From JBFAPK01 sp040676675 (GTDB taxonomy: Bacteria; Actinomycetota; Actinomycetes; Mycobacteriales; Micromonosporaceae), in the NCBI RefSeq assembly GCF_040676675.1, contig NZ_JBFAPK010000032.1:1-64000 (forward strand): a DNA stretch of 64,000 nucleotides, in the 5' to 3' direction. Of this stretch, positions 8,193-17,268 are shown piece by piece (the stretch's first letter is position 1; each line of letters opens with the position of its first letter). The notes under the pieces are model-generated. The model saw only the letters and a list, made by a program, of their open reading frames with translations. It made no database searches and was not told where the DNA came from. A program made the translations under genes and the position numbers.

Positions 8193-9851
8193 TCAGCGGA
8201 CGAAGGTCGGCGGGCTCGGGTTGCTCTCGTTGTAGAGGCGGTCCAGCGCGCTGACGTAGTAGGTGTAGCGCTCGCCCGGCGCGGCGGTGCGGTCCAGGTA
8301 GGACTGCGCCCCGTCGCCGTCGGCCCGTACGGTCGCGACCAGGTGGGCCGCGTCGGCGAAGCCGCAGGCGGGCGGGATCCTGATTCCGTCGAACCGGTAG
8401 ACGGCGTAGGAGGTGGCCCGCCCGAACGGACCCACCCCGTCGGCCGGCTGGCGCCAGGTCAGCCGCACCCCGTCGGTACGCCGGGACGCGCCGGTGACCA
8501 CGGGGAAGAGCAGCGGCCTCGCGGCCAGGTGCGGCATCGCGGGTACGAGCGCCGGGCGGGAGTACTGCGCCGCGGCGTACCGGTCGGTCGCGCCGAGCCG
8601 GTTCGCCCGTACCTGGACGGCGCTGAAGTGCACGTTGCCCGCGACCTCGGGGTAGTCCCGGTTGAAGACCAGGTGCCGGGTCATCTCGTCCGGGTCCTGC
8701 CAGGCGGCCGGCTGGGCCGGGTCACCGATCTTGTAGTCGGCCTGCCCGATGTAGAGCTGGACGTCGGTCCCCCGGACGACCTCCGACCACCAGGGCACCA
8801 GCTTGGCGTAGTCGGCCACGGCCAGCCCGATGTTCCAGTAGACCTGCGGCAGGATGTAGTCGATCCACTCCTCCTTGACCCACTTGCGGGTGTCGGCGAA
8901 GTTCGCGTCGTAGGACTGTGTGCCGTTGGTCTCCGAGCCGAGCGGGTCGCTGGCCTTGTTCCGCCAGATGCCGAACGGGCTGACCCCGAACTTCACCCAC
9001 GGCTTGACCGCCTTGATCCGCTCGCCCATCTCCTGGATCAGCAGGTCGATGTTGTGCCGCCGCCAGTCGGCCTTGCTGGTGAAGCCGGCGCCGTACCGCT
9101 CGAACGTCGCCTGGTCCGGGAAGTCCTGCCCGGCGGCCGGGTACGGGTAGAAGTAGTCGTCGAAGTGCACGCCGTCGATGTCGTACCGGTTGACCGCGTC
9201 GAGCATCGCGGTCTCGACGAACTGCCGGACCTCCGGAATGCCCGGGTCGTAGTAGAGCCGGGAACCGGCGGCGTTGACGGGGTAGGCCTTCGCCCAGCCC
9301 GGGTGCTGCCGGGCCGGGTGCCCGGGCGCGAGCTTGTCGACGTCCGGCCCCGCGCCGTCCGGCATGGAGACCCGGTACGGGTTGAACCAGGCGTGGAACT
9401 CCAGGTTGCGCTTGTGGGCTTCGCTCACCAGGTACGCCAGCGGGTCCCAGCCCGGGTCCTGGCCGCGCGTGCCGGTCAGGAACTCCGACCAGGGCTCGTA
9501 CGGCGAGGGCCAGAAGGCGTCGGCGGTGGGGCGTACCTGCACGATCACCGCGTTGTGGTTGAGCCGCTGGGCGAGGTTGAGCCAGCCCTGGTACTCCGCC
9601 TTCTGGGCGGCGATCCGGTCGGGCGCGGTGTAGGAGGCCTTGGTCGGCCAGTCGATGTTCGCCACGGACGCGATCCACATCGCCCGGAGCTGGCGCTTCG
9701 GGGTGGCCGGGTCGGTCCGGCAGTCGGCGGTCGAACCGCTGGTCGTCGCGGCCTCGGCGGCGGGCGCGGCGGCGCTGGCCGGGGCGGCGCCGGCGAGCGA
9801 GCCGAGCAGCGCAACGGCCAGCCCGGCCGTTGCGAGCCGGTATCTCTTCAT
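8193..9851 (-). CDS. Secreted glycoside hydrolase-like protein (GHL10 family)
   Basis: This 552-residue exported protein begins with a signal peptide (about 1-28, ending ASAAAP). It then has the GHL10/DUF187 TIM-barrel signature: RQLRAMWIASVANIDWPTK, FHAWFNPYR, GVHFDDYFYPYP and IDYILPQVYWN. Family members such as YngK are thought to act on complex glycans, possibly cell-wall derived, but the substrate is not known. A fibronectin-like tail (about 455-552) follows the barrel. The gene is monocistronic with its own terminator. Confidence 0.9.
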   Translation of the reverse strand: MKRYRLATAGLAVALLGSLAGAAPASAAAPAAEAATTSGSTADCRTDPATPKRQLRAMWIASVANIDWPTKASYTAPDRIAAQKAEYQGWLNLAQRLNHNAVIVQVRPTADAFWPSPYEPWSEFLTGTRGQDPGWDPLAYLVSEAHKRNLEFHAWFNPYRVSMPDGAGPDVDKLAPGHPARQHPGWAKAYPVNAAGSRLYYDPGIPEVRQFVETAMLDAVNRYDIDGVHFDDYFYPYPAAGQDFPDQATFERYGAGFTSKADWRRHNIDLLIQEMGERIKAVKPWVKFGVSPFGIWRNKASDPLGSETNGTQSYDANFADTRKWVKEEWIDYILPQVYWNIGLAVADYAKLVPWWSEVVRGTDVQLYIGQADYKIGDPAQPAAWQDPDEMTRHLVFNRDYPEVAGNVHFSAVQVRANRLGATDRYAAAQYSRPALVPAMPHLAARPLLFPVVTGASRRTDGVRLTWRQPADGVGPFGRATSYAVYRFDGIRIPPACGFADAAHLVATVRADGDGAQSYLDRTAAPGERYTYYVSALDRLYNESNPSPPTFVR

Positions 9852-9999
9852 GCGGTGTGTCCCTTCGTTGGACTCCCGTCGCGGGGGTGGTCGCGGCCCC
9901 GGGGAGCGACAACATCCGCCGCATGTCAGGTGCCGCTAGAAGGAAATTTTCACAGCCGGGCGTCCCGCGCAAGTCCCCGGGCGGCTACGAACCGCCGGC

Positions 10000-10233
10000 T
10001 CAGCGGAGTACCGACACCCGGACCAGCGCCCCCATCGGGCCCATCGGCGTACCGTCGGCGGCCAGTCGCTCGCCGACCAGCCAGATCCACTGGTTGTCGT
10101 AGTAGTGCGACAGGTCGTGGCGCACCTGTTCGACCCGGAGCCGCAGGTGGTGCCCCCCGTAACGCCAGTCGCCCTTGGGCAGCTCCAGCACGGTGCCGAC
10201 GGGCACCTCGGGTAATGGGGGCAGAGCGTTCAC
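10000..10233 (-). CDS. Small conserved hypothetical protein (77 aa)
   Basis: No function is recognised. The product is a soluble protein with the core LPKGDWRYGGHHLRLRVEQV, LSHYYDNQWIWLVGERL and MGALVRVSVL, a compact beta-rich pattern. The GTG at 10233 is chosen because GGAGGT (10243-10238) precedes it at good spacing. The longer in-frame extension upstream is low-complexity Pro/Arg-rich sequence and crosses the promoter region. Confidence 0.6.
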   Translation of the reverse strand: MNALPPLPEVPVGTVLELPKGDWRYGGHHLRLRVEQVRHDLSHYYDNQWIWLVGERLAADGTPMGPMGALVRVSVLR

Positions 10234-10466
10234 CGGCACCTCCAACGGAACGGTGGGGCCCGATGGCGTTGGTACGCCGCGCCGTGGCGACCCGACCGAG
10301 GACACAGCCTGCGTACCGATTAAGCCGGATGCAACGCCTCTAAGCAAGATTTGAGTCAGCATCCGGTAACGCGGCGTAGATATTGGCATATATGACCCGC
10401 GTCGGCGGGGCCCGGGCCAGGGCGGGCGCACCCGGGCCGGCGGGTGGGACCGACTATGGTGTGGGC

Positions 10467-10505
10467 GTGCAGGCGAATGCGGAACCGGCGCTGAGCGCCC
10501 CGTGA
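10467..10505 (+). CDS. Candidate leader mini-ORF before the K+ channel gene
   Basis: GTG at 10467 opens a 12-codon frame (VQANAEPALSAP) whose TGA overlaps the GTG start of the channel gene as GTGA. A TATGGT box at 10455-10460 would place transcription initiation close to this GTG, so it could be a leaderless ORF that couples translation to the channel gene, which has no clear ribosome binding site. This is inference. Confidence 0.25.
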   Translation: MQANAEPALSAP

Positions 10506-11512
10506 TCCATTTCCCCGTCGTCACGAGGGGCCCGTTGCGTGCGCTGAGCGTACGAGTGTTCGCGGCGGTCGCGCTCGTGCTGATCATCGTCGTGGTGGTC
10601 TGGATCGACCGGCGCGGCTACCGCGACGTCAACGAGGACGGTCTCGCCCTGCTCGACTGCTTCTACTACGCGGTCGTCACCCTCTCGACCACCGGGTACG
10701 GCGACATCACCCCGATCTCGCCCAGCGCCCGACTCGTCAACGTACTGGTCATCACCCCGGCCCGGGTGCTCTTCCTGATCATCCTGGTCGGCACCACGCT
10801 GGAAGTCCTGACCGAGCAGTACCGCAAAGGCCTCCGCGTGACGCGGTGGAGGAGGAACGTGAAAGACCACGTCATCATCTGCGGCTACGGCACCAAGGGC
10901 CGTAGCGCGATCTCCGCCCTGCTGGAGACCGGGGTCGACAAGTCCCGCATCGTCGTGGTCGAGCGCCACGGGGCCGCGGTACGCCAGGCCACCTCGGCCG
11001 GACTGGTCGCGATCGAGGGCTCGGCCACCCGTTCGTCGGTGCTCAACGAGGCGCACGTCAAGAGCGCCAAGGCCGTGATCATCGCGGCGGACAGCGACGA
11101 CGCCTCGGTACTGATCACGCTGACCGTACGGCAGCTCACCGCCGGCCAGGTCCGGATCATCGCGGCCGCCCGCGAGGCGGAGAACGCGGACCTGCTCAAG
11201 CAGAGCGGGGCGCACCACGTGATCGTCTCCTCGGCCACCGCCGGCCGGCTGCTCGGGCTCTCGACCTCCGCCCCACCCCTCATCGACGTCGTCGAGGACC
11301 TGCTCACCCCGGGCCAGGGGATGGCGCTGGCCATGCGCTCGGCCAACCGCGACGAGGTGGGCCGCTCGCCACGGGAGCTGGAGACCCTGGTCATCGCCCT
11401 GGTGCGGCGAGGCAAGGTGCTCTCCCTCGCCGAGCGGGGCAGCTCGACGATCGAGACCGGGGACATGCTGGTGCACGTACGCGACGACCGGCCGGCGACC
11501 GCGGCGAGCTGA
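10502..11512 (+). CDS. Two-TM potassium channel with RCK (TrkA) domain
   Basis: This is a membrane K+ channel subunit of 336 residues, expected to form tetramers. TM1 is at about 16-35, the selectivity filter TTGYGD is at 63-68, and TM2 is at about 80-101. A cytosolic RCK_N Rossmann domain starts at VIICGYGTKG (about 125-133) and a TrkA_C domain covers about 245-330. The layout matches MthK/Kch-type ligand-gated channels. The GTG start overlaps the end of a mini-ORF. It is convergent with korB across a repeat-rich gap. Confidence 0.92.
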   Translation: MIHFPVVTRGPLRALSVRVFAAVALVLIIVVVVWIDRRGYRDVNEDGLALLDCFYYAVVTLSTTGYGDITPISPSARLVNVLVITPARVLFLIILVGTTLEVLTEQYRKGLRVTRWRRNVKDHVIICGYGTKGRSAISALLETGVDKSRIVVVERHGAAVRQATSAGLVAIEGSATRSSVLNEAHVKSAKAVIIAADSDDASVLITLTVRQLTAGQVRIIAAAREAENADLLKQSGAHHVIVSSATAGRLLGLSTSAPPLIDVVEDLLTPGQGMALAMRSANRDEVGRSPRELETLVIALVRRGKVLSLAERGSSTIETGDMLVHVRDDRPATAAS

Positions 11513-11664
11513 CCTCGCCCGCGTGGGGCCTCGGTCGCGTGGGCCTTGCCCGCGTGGGCCCTCGGTCGCGTCGGGGTTCGGGCGTGGGTTTGGCCGCCGG
11601 GTTCGGACGTGGGGTTGGCCGCCGGGTTCGGACGTGGGGTGGGCCGGCGGGTTCGTGGGTGGGG
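11513..11664 (+). repeat. Degenerate GC-rich tandem repeats
   Basis: This gap is filled with short reiterations: CGCGTGGGCC-type units at 11520-11570, then a longer unit (TTGGCCGCCGGGTTCGGACG) repeated about two and a half times at 11590-11660. No coding potential is seen. The block runs directly into the hairpin element at 11665. It may be slippage-prone sequence. Confidence 0.6.
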
Positions 11665-11720
11665 GGCCGGATCGCCCACTCTGGGCGGTCAGGCTTGATC
11701 CCGTCGTGGGCGACCCGGCC
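11665..11720. repeat. 56-nt covarying hairpin element, copy 2
   Basis: Arms GGCCGGATCGCCCAC (11665-11679) and GTGGGCGACCCGGCC (11706-11720) enclose a 26-nt loop (11680-11705) identical base for base to the loop of the element at 46-101. Relative to copy 1 the stem has two compensated pair changes (T-A to C-G at arm position 9, G-C to A-T at position 14) and one A-C mismatch at position 7. It lies between two convergent genes and has the same orientation as copy 1. Confidence 0.8.
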
Positions 11721-11783
11721 CCCCACCTGCTCGGGGTCGTCGTCCGCGGTCCCGTTCCGGCCGTACCCGGCATGAAAACGCGC

Positions 11784-11814
11784 GGCCCCGGACACCACGA
11801 GGGCGTCCGGGGCC
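11784..11814 (-). terminator. Hairpin terminator after korB
   Basis: GGCCCCGGAC (11784-11793) and GTCCGGGGCC (11805-11814) form a perfect 10-bp stem 31 bases past the korB stop codon. It probably also stops readthrough from the opposite direction. Confidence 0.7.
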
Positions 11815-11845
11815 GGTCGATCGAACTGGCGCGGGCTGGTGGCCG

Positions 11846-12910
11846 CTACAGGATGGTCCAGGTGTCGCCGGAGTTGAGCAGTTCGGCGAGCTGCCGCTCG
11901 GGCTCCGGCGCCGCCGTCCTGGCGCTCGCCACCTGGGCCTGCACGAGGCTGTCGTACGAGGGGCGCCGCACGTCGCGGAAGACCCCGATCGGCGTGTTGC
12001 GCAGGTCCTCGCCCGGTAGGCGGGAGAGCGCGAACGCGTACGCCGGGTCGGCGACGTTGGCGTCGTGCACCACGATCTCCTCCGGCGCCACGGAGCCGGT
12101 CTCGCGTACCTCCAGGCCGAAGCCGCCCGGCGGGTGCACCACGCAGAACTGCCCGTCCGCGCCGAAGGTGATCGGCTGCCCGTGCTCCAGCCGGATCAGG
12201 TAGTCGTCCCGGGTCGCCGGCTCCTTGAGCTGGTCGAACGCGCCGTCGTTGAAGATGTTGCAGTTCTGGTAGATCTCCACGAACGCCGAACCCTCGTGCT
12301 CGGCCGCCGCCCGCAGTACCGACTGGAGGTGCTTGCGGTCGGAGTCGATGGTGCGTGCCACGAAGCTCGCCTCGGCGCCGAGCGCCAGCGAGAGCGGGTT
12401 GAACGGCGAGTCCGCGGAGCCGACCGGGGTCGACTTGGTGATCTTGCCAAGCTCGGAGGTGGGCGAGTACTGGCCCTTGGTCAGCCCGTAGATCCGGTTG
12501 TTGAAGAGCAGGATCTTCAGGTTGACGTTGCGGCGCAGCGCGTGGATCAGGTGGTTGCCGCCGATCGAGAGCGCGTCGCCGTCACCGGTCACCACCCAGA
12601 CCGACAGGTCCGGACGGGAGACGGAGAGGCCGGTGGCGATCGCCGGGGCGCGTCCGTGGATGGAGTGCACCCCGTAGGTGTTCATGTAGTACGGGAACCG
12701 GGACGAGCAGCCGATCCCGGAGACGAAGACGATCCGCTCGCGGGGGATCCCCAGCTCGGGCATGAACGACTGGACGGCGGCGAGGATGGCGTAGTCGCCG
12801 CAGCCCGGGCACCAGCGCACCTCCTGGTCGGACTTGAAGTCCTTGGCGGTGAGCTTCACGGCGACCGGTCCGGTACCCGTGCCGGCGCCTCCGTTGCGCG
12901 CCTCAGGCAT
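11846..12910 (-). CDS. korB: 2-oxoacid:ferredoxin oxidoreductase, beta subunit
   Basis: With KorA this protein oxidatively decarboxylates 2-oxoglutarate (or another 2-oxoacid) to the acyl-CoA and reduces ferredoxin. The 354 residues show the iron-sulfur ligands WCPGCGDY (C34, C37) and GIGCSSRFPYY (C68), and the thiamine diphosphate motif from GDGDAL (about 110) to FNN (about 138). The start codon overlaps the korA end by 8 bp, so the two are translationally coupled. No ferredoxin-domain subunit is present, as in the two-subunit actinobacterial KorAB. Substrate is assigned by family only. Confidence 0.93.
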   Translation of the reverse strand: MPEARNGGAGTGTGPVAVKLTAKDFKSDQEVRWCPGCGDYAILAAVQSFMPELGIPRERIVFVSGIGCSSRFPYYMNTYGVHSIHGRAPAIATGLSVSRPDLSVWVVTGDGDALSIGGNHLIHALRRNVNLKILLFNNRIYGLTKGQYSPTSELGKITKSTPVGSADSPFNPLSLALGAEASFVARTIDSDRKHLQSVLRAAAEHEGSAFVEIYQNCNIFNDGAFDQLKEPATRDDYLIRLEHGQPITFGADGQFCVVHPPGGFGLEVRETGSVAPEEIVVHDANVADPAYAFALSRLPGEDLRNTPIGVFRDVRRPSYDSLVQAQVASARTAAPEPERQLAELLNSGDTWTIL

Positions 12911-14750
12911 TCTTCACTACCTCTTCCAGCATCGACTCCAGCTCGGCGGCGGTGAACGGCAGGCCGCGGACCTGGTTGTAGGGGATCGCGTCGACCAGGT
13001 AGCGGGCCCGGATCACCTGGGCGAGCTGGCCCAGGTTCATCTCCGGGATGACCACCCGGTCGTACGCCTTCAGCACCTCGCCCAGGTTGGCCGGCAGCGG
13101 CGCGAGGTGGCGCAGGTGCGCCTGCGCGACCGGCAGGCCCCGCTGGCGCAGGCCGCGGCAGGCGGCGCCGATCGGGCCGTAGGTGGAGCCCCAGCCGAGG
13201 ACCAGGACGCGGGCGTCGCCGTCCGGGTCCTCCACCTCGACGTCGGGCACCGGGATGGCCTCGATGCGGGCCGCGCGGGTGCGGACCATGAAGTCGTGGT
13301 TGGCCGGGTCGTAGGAGATGTCACCGGTCTTGTCGGCCTTCTCCAGACCGCCGATGCGGTGTTCCAGGCCCGGGGTACCGGGGATCGCCCAGGGGCGGGC
13401 GAGCGTGGCCGGGTCCCGCAGGTACGGCAGGAACGTCTTGCCGTCCTCGCCGTTCGGCTCGGTGGCGAACTCGACCCGCAGGTCGGGCAGCGACTCGACG
13501 TCGGGCAGCAGCCACGGCTCCGAACCGTTCGCGACGTAGTTGTCGGAGAGCAGGATGACCGGGGTCCGGTAGGTCAGCGCGATCCGGGCCGCCTCAAGCG
13601 CCGCGTAGAAGCAGTCGGCGGGTGAGCGCGGCGCGATGACCGCCACCGGCGCCTCGCCGTGCCGGCCGTGCAGGGCCATGTTCAGGTCGGCCTGCTCGGT
13701 CTTGGTCGGCATGCCCGTCGAGGGCCCGGCCCGCTGCACGTCCACCACGACCAGCGGCAGCTCCAGCGCCACCGCCAGGGAGATGGTCTCGCCCTTGAGG
13801 GCGACGCCCGGGCCGCTGGTGGTGGTCACGCCGAGCGCGCCACCGTACGAGGCGCCCAGGGCCGCGCCGATCGCCGCGATCTCGTCCTCGGCCTGCATCG
13901 TCACGACGCCGAAGCGCTTGTGCTTGCTCAGCTCGTGCAGGATGTCCGAGGCCGGCGTGATCGGGTAGGCGCCGAGGAAGACCGGCAGCTTCGACCGTAC
14001 GCCGGCGGCGACCAGCCCGAGGGAGAGCGCCGCGTTGCCGGTGATGTTGCGGTACGTGCCGGGGAGCATCCGGGCCGGCTTGACCTCGTACCGGACGGAG
14101 AAGTCTTCGGTGGTCTCGCCGAAGTTCCAGCCGGCCTTGAAGGCGGCGGTGTTGGCGGCGACCAGTTCGGGGCGCTTGGCGAACTTCCGTTCGAGGAAGC
14201 GGATGGTCGACTCGTACGGGCGGGAGTACATCCAGGAGAGCAGCCCCAGGGCGAACATGTTCTTCGCCCGCTCGGCGTCCTTCTTGGAGACGTCGAGCTC
14301 GGCCAGCGCGCCGACGGTCATCGAGGTGAGCGCGACGGGGTGCAGCGCGTACCCGTCGAGCGAGCCGTCCTCCAGCGGGCTGACCTCGTAGCCGACCTTG
14401 GCGAGGTTGCGCCGGGTGAACTCGTCGGTGTTGACGATGATGTCGGCGCCGCGCGGCAGGTCGGCGAGGTTGGCCTTGAGCGCGGCCGGGTTCATCGCGA
14501 CCAGCACGTTCGGGGCGTCGCCGGGGGTGAGGATGTCGTAGTCGGCGAAGTGCACCTGGAAGCTGGAGACGCCCGGCAGGGTGCCGGCGGGCGCCCGGAT
14601 CTCGGCCGGGAAGTTCGGCAGGGTGGAAATGTCGTTGCCCAGCTGCGCTGTCTCCGAGGTGAACCGGTCGCCGGTCAACTGCATGCCGTCGCCGGAGTCG
14701 CCGGCGAAGCGGATGACCACCCGATCGAGTTGACGGACCTGCTTCGTCAC
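12903..14750 (-). CDS. korA: 2-oxoacid:ferredoxin oxidoreductase, alpha subunit (gamma-alpha fusion)
   Basis: This is the catalytic partner of KorB. The 615 residues begin with the gamma domain (VIRFAGDSGDGMQLTGDRFT, about 10-30). The alpha domain follows, with FLGAYPITPASDILHEL, MQAEDEIAAIGAALGASY and GPSTGMPTKTEQADL, and a C-terminal domain binds CoA. This fused architecture is standard for KorA. GTG 14750 is preceded by GAGGTGCAGCC. The 269-bp upstream region (14751-15019) is AT-rich near 14960-15020 and probably holds the operon promoter. Confidence 0.93.
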   Translation of the reverse strand: MTKQVRQLDRVVIRFAGDSGDGMQLTGDRFTSETAQLGNDISTLPNFPAEIRAPAGTLPGVSSFQVHFADYDILTPGDAPNVLVAMNPAALKANLADLPRGADIIVNTDEFTRRNLAKVGYEVSPLEDGSLDGYALHPVALTSMTVGALAELDVSKKDAERAKNMFALGLLSWMYSRPYESTIRFLERKFAKRPELVAANTAAFKAGWNFGETTEDFSVRYEVKPARMLPGTYRNITGNAALSLGLVAAGVRSKLPVFLGAYPITPASDILHELSKHKRFGVVTMQAEDEIAAIGAALGASYGGALGVTTTSGPGVALKGETISLAVALELPLVVVDVQRAGPSTGMPTKTEQADLNMALHGRHGEAPVAVIAPRSPADCFYAALEAARIALTYRTPVILLSDNYVANGSEPWLLPDVESLPDLRVEFATEPNGEDGKTFLPYLRDPATLARPWAIPGTPGLEHRIGGLEKADKTGDISYDPANHDFMVRTRAARIEAIPVPDVEVEDPDGDARVLVLGWGSTYGPIGAACRGLRQRGLPVAQAHLRHLAPLPANLGEVLKAYDRVVIPEMNLGQLAQVIRARYLVDAIPYNQVRGLPFTAAELESMLEEVVKNA

Positions 14751-15019
14751 GGCTGCACCTCGCTCCGGTCAGCCCGGTGCGGATGGCTGAGTCCGTTGGT
14801 GTCCTCGCCTTGCCCAGCCACGTGAGACCTCCTTGAGCGCGCTGGTGGCGGCGTGCGGGGGATCCTGGCGGCAGTTCTCTCCGGCCCGCACTGCTCTATA
14901 CCCCAGAGCCTACGTCGAATCCTTAGGTGAACCTTCCCCCTGCCCCGGTAAGTGGGACACGGGGTTCGGGTTATTTGTACCTATTTAGGCGGTCAAATGT
15001 CCCTCGCCCGTAATTGAAA

Positions 15020-16555
15020 TCACCGCCACGGCAGCGCCGCGCGACCGCTCGCGCGCCAGAGGGCCAGCCGCCGCCGTACCGCCATCGGCAGCCACCGCCG
15101 GGCGATCGCCGGTACCCGCCCCCGCGCCGCCGAAACGGCCAACGCCAGCGCCAGCACGATGAGCAGCAGCGAGGCCGCGATCAGGCCGATGGCAGCGGTT
15201 CGGTCGACGGCCGGCGCCGGACCCGGGGCCAGCCCGCCGGCGGCCGGCGGGAGCACGCCCTCCGAGCCGGTCGGGGCCACCACCGGAACGATGTCACCGG
15301 CGCTCGCGGCGAGGATCCGGAAGCTGGTCCGCACCTGCCGGCTCGCGCCCGTACCGATGGTCAGCGTGCCGACCACCGCGCCCGAGAACGGCGCGGCGAG
15401 CTGGGTCTCCGCGTCGGCGGCGAGCGTGAGCCGCAGCGGGGAACTGGCGCCGGCCGCGACCATGCCCAGCTCGCACCGCGTCCGGTCGGCGGGGCCGGTG
15501 CGGCAGCCGGTGGGCGGCTCGACAACCGTGACCCCGGCCGGGAGCACCACCTCGACCGCCCCGGTCGCGGCGGCGTCGCCGGTGTTGCCGAGCCGGACGT
15601 CCAGCCCGGCGGGCTGTCCGGTGATGTCGAAGTTGACCTCGCTGGCCGACAGGGTCACCCCGGCCGTCGGCGGACCGGGCGGGAAGAGCACGGCGAAGCC
15701 CTCGCGCTCGGTGGCGGTACCCCGCTCGGGGTGCACCGGGTCGCGGGCGGTCACCCGGAGCGAGCCGCTCAGCGGCATCGCGCGCCAGGCGTCCCCGTCG
15801 ACCCGTACCCGCAACCGGGTCTCGAACCGGGCGCCGGCCAGCACCGGCCAGGATCCGCACCGGTACTCGCGGTCGCCGGTCGCCGCGCAGCCCGGCGTAC
15901 CGGCGTCGGCGAGCCCCGCCGGCAGCGTGTACCCGAGCTGGACGAGCTGGTTACCGTCGCCGGTGTTCGTCACGGTCACGGCGAGCTGGGCGGTCGTGCT
16001 CGGGGCCCGCCAGTAGTCCCCGTCGAGGACGATGTCGCCGGTGGTCACGGCGACGCCCAGCGCCCCCGGCCGGCCCCGGGTCGGCGGGGTCCGGTTCGGC
16101 GGCGCGCCGGTGGCCGGTGCGGTGGTCACCGGCGGGGGACCGGTCGGCGACGGGTCGCCGGTCGGTCCGGTCGGGTCCGGTACGTCGGGGGTGAGTTCGG
16201 GCTCCGGCGAGGCGGGCGACTCGGGCTCGGTGGCCAGCTCCGGGTCGGCGGCGGCCAACCCGACGTCGGCGGCGGCCAGCCGGGGCCGGTCCGGCCCGCG
16301 CTCGGCGGACTGCGCCGGCGCCCCGGCGAGCATCGCGAGGGCGAGGAGCGCGCTGGCGAGGCCGGACCCGAGCAGACGGCGGGCGTACCGCCGCCCGAGC
16401 GCGCGGCGAGCCCGGTCATGTCCGAGCGGGCGGCGGTCGCGTCTGAGCGGGCGGCGGGCGCGGTCGTGGCGCCGGCCGGAGCCGTACCCGCGCCGGACCG
16501 TACCGGTCGCGGGCAGGGGTGCCCGGCTCGGAGGGCGGGGCGCGGCGACGGGCAT
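15020..16555 (-). CDS. Exported, C-terminally anchored DUF11-like repeat protein
   Basis: This 511-residue surface protein has an Arg-rich start, a hydrophobic export segment (LASALLALAMLAGAPAQSA) and a Pro/Thr-rich linker. Several Ig-like repeats follow, recognisable by TVTNTGDGNQLVQLGYTLPA and DVRLGNTGDAAATG, the 'N-T-G-D' pattern of DUF11/CARDB modules. A second transmembrane helix (IGLIAASLLLIVLALALAV) and a basic tail anchor the C-terminus. The Cys pairs inside repeats may form disulfides. Function is unknown, probably adhesion or wall structure. ATG 16555 follows GGGAGGAACC. Confidence 0.7.
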   Translation of the reverse strand: MPVAAPRPPSRAPLPATGTVRRGYGSGRRHDRARRPLRRDRRPLGHDRARRALGRRYARRLLGSGLASALLALAMLAGAPAQSAERGPDRPRLAAADVGLAAADPELATEPESPASPEPELTPDVPDPTGPTGDPSPTGPPPVTTAPATGAPPNRTPPTRGRPGALGVAVTTGDIVLDGDYWRAPSTTAQLAVTVTNTGDGNQLVQLGYTLPAGLADAGTPGCAATGDREYRCGSWPVLAGARFETRLRVRVDGDAWRAMPLSGSLRVTARDPVHPERGTATEREGFAVLFPPGPPTAGVTLSASEVNFDITGQPAGLDVRLGNTGDAAATGAVEVVLPAGVTVVEPPTGCRTGPADRTRCELGMVAAGASSPLRLTLAADAETQLAAPFSGAVVGTLTIGTGASRQVRTSFRILAASAGDIVPVVAPTGSEGVLPPAAGGLAPGPAPAVDRTAAIGLIAASLLLIVLALALAVSAARGRVPAIARRWLPMAVRRRLALWRASGRAALPWR

Positions 16556-16802
16556 GGTTCCTCCCGAGATGAAGATCAAAGCCCATTATTCGGTGATGGT
16601 TGCCGTCGTGCACCAGTTGAGGAACAGAACGAATCGGTAACGCCCGCGAAACCTGTCGCTCGTTTCGGCCCGCGCCGGATCCGCCGGCGGCTCGACCGGC
16701 GCGGGGCGCGGGGCTCGACCGGCGCGGCGGTACCGGCTCGGCGGGCGTGACGCCCGGGGTTCGACCGGCGCGGTGGCGTCCGCGATTCGGTAGGCTCCGC
16801 CC

Positions 16803-17183
16803 ATGGGCGGCTATCTGGGCTCCTACGCGACGCTCGGGCTGCTGCTGCTCGCCAGCGTCGTGGTCTTCGTCGGGGCGTTCTCCGCGAACCGGCTGTTGCG
16901 GCCGGCCCGGCCCGCCGAACCGGCCGGCAAGCGCGAGGCGTACGAGTGCGGGCTGGACCCGGTCGGCACCGACTGGGCGCAGGTGCAGATCCGCTACTAC
17001 GTCTACGCGTACCTCTACGTGCTCTTCGCGGTCGAGGCGGTCTTCCTCTTCCCCTGGGCGGTGATTTTCGACCGGCCGGGATTCGGGCTCGTCACCGTCG
17101 TCGAGATGGGCGTCTTCGTCGCGGTGCTCGCGCTGGGGATCCTGTACGCCTGGCGGAAGAACGTACTGCGCTGGAGCGAGTGA
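16803..17183 (+). CDS. nuoA: Orphan NADH-quinone oxidoreductase subunit A
   Basis: This membrane subunit of complex I has 126 residues and three transmembrane helices. The family signature KREAYECGLDPVG is followed by VQIRYYVYAYLYVLFAVEAVFLFPWAV. Normally nuoA heads a 14-gene operon, but here nuoB does not follow: the next gene is folP2 on the opposite strand. It is either a second copy beside a complete nuo operon elsewhere or a relocated subunit. All key motif residues look intact, so it is not obviously decayed. Confidence 0.9.
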   Translation: MGGYLGSYATLGLLLLASVVVFVGAFSANRLLRPARPAEPAGKREAYECGLDPVGTDWAQVQIRYYVYAYLYVLFAVEAVFLFPWAVIFDRPGFGLVTVVEMGVFVAVLALGILYAWRKNVLRWSE

Positions 17184-17268
17184 GCGGCGGCGGGTAGTGC
17201 GCCGGCGCGGCCCACAGCGGGCGGGAGCGGGCGGCGGCGGGCGGGTGCGGTCGGCCGCGCCCCGGCGG

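Noticed and set aside
10234..10587. N-terminal extension of the 77-residue protein
   Set aside because: It is Pro/Arg-rich and crosses the promoter region of the K+ channel; GGAGGT marks the internal GTG as start.
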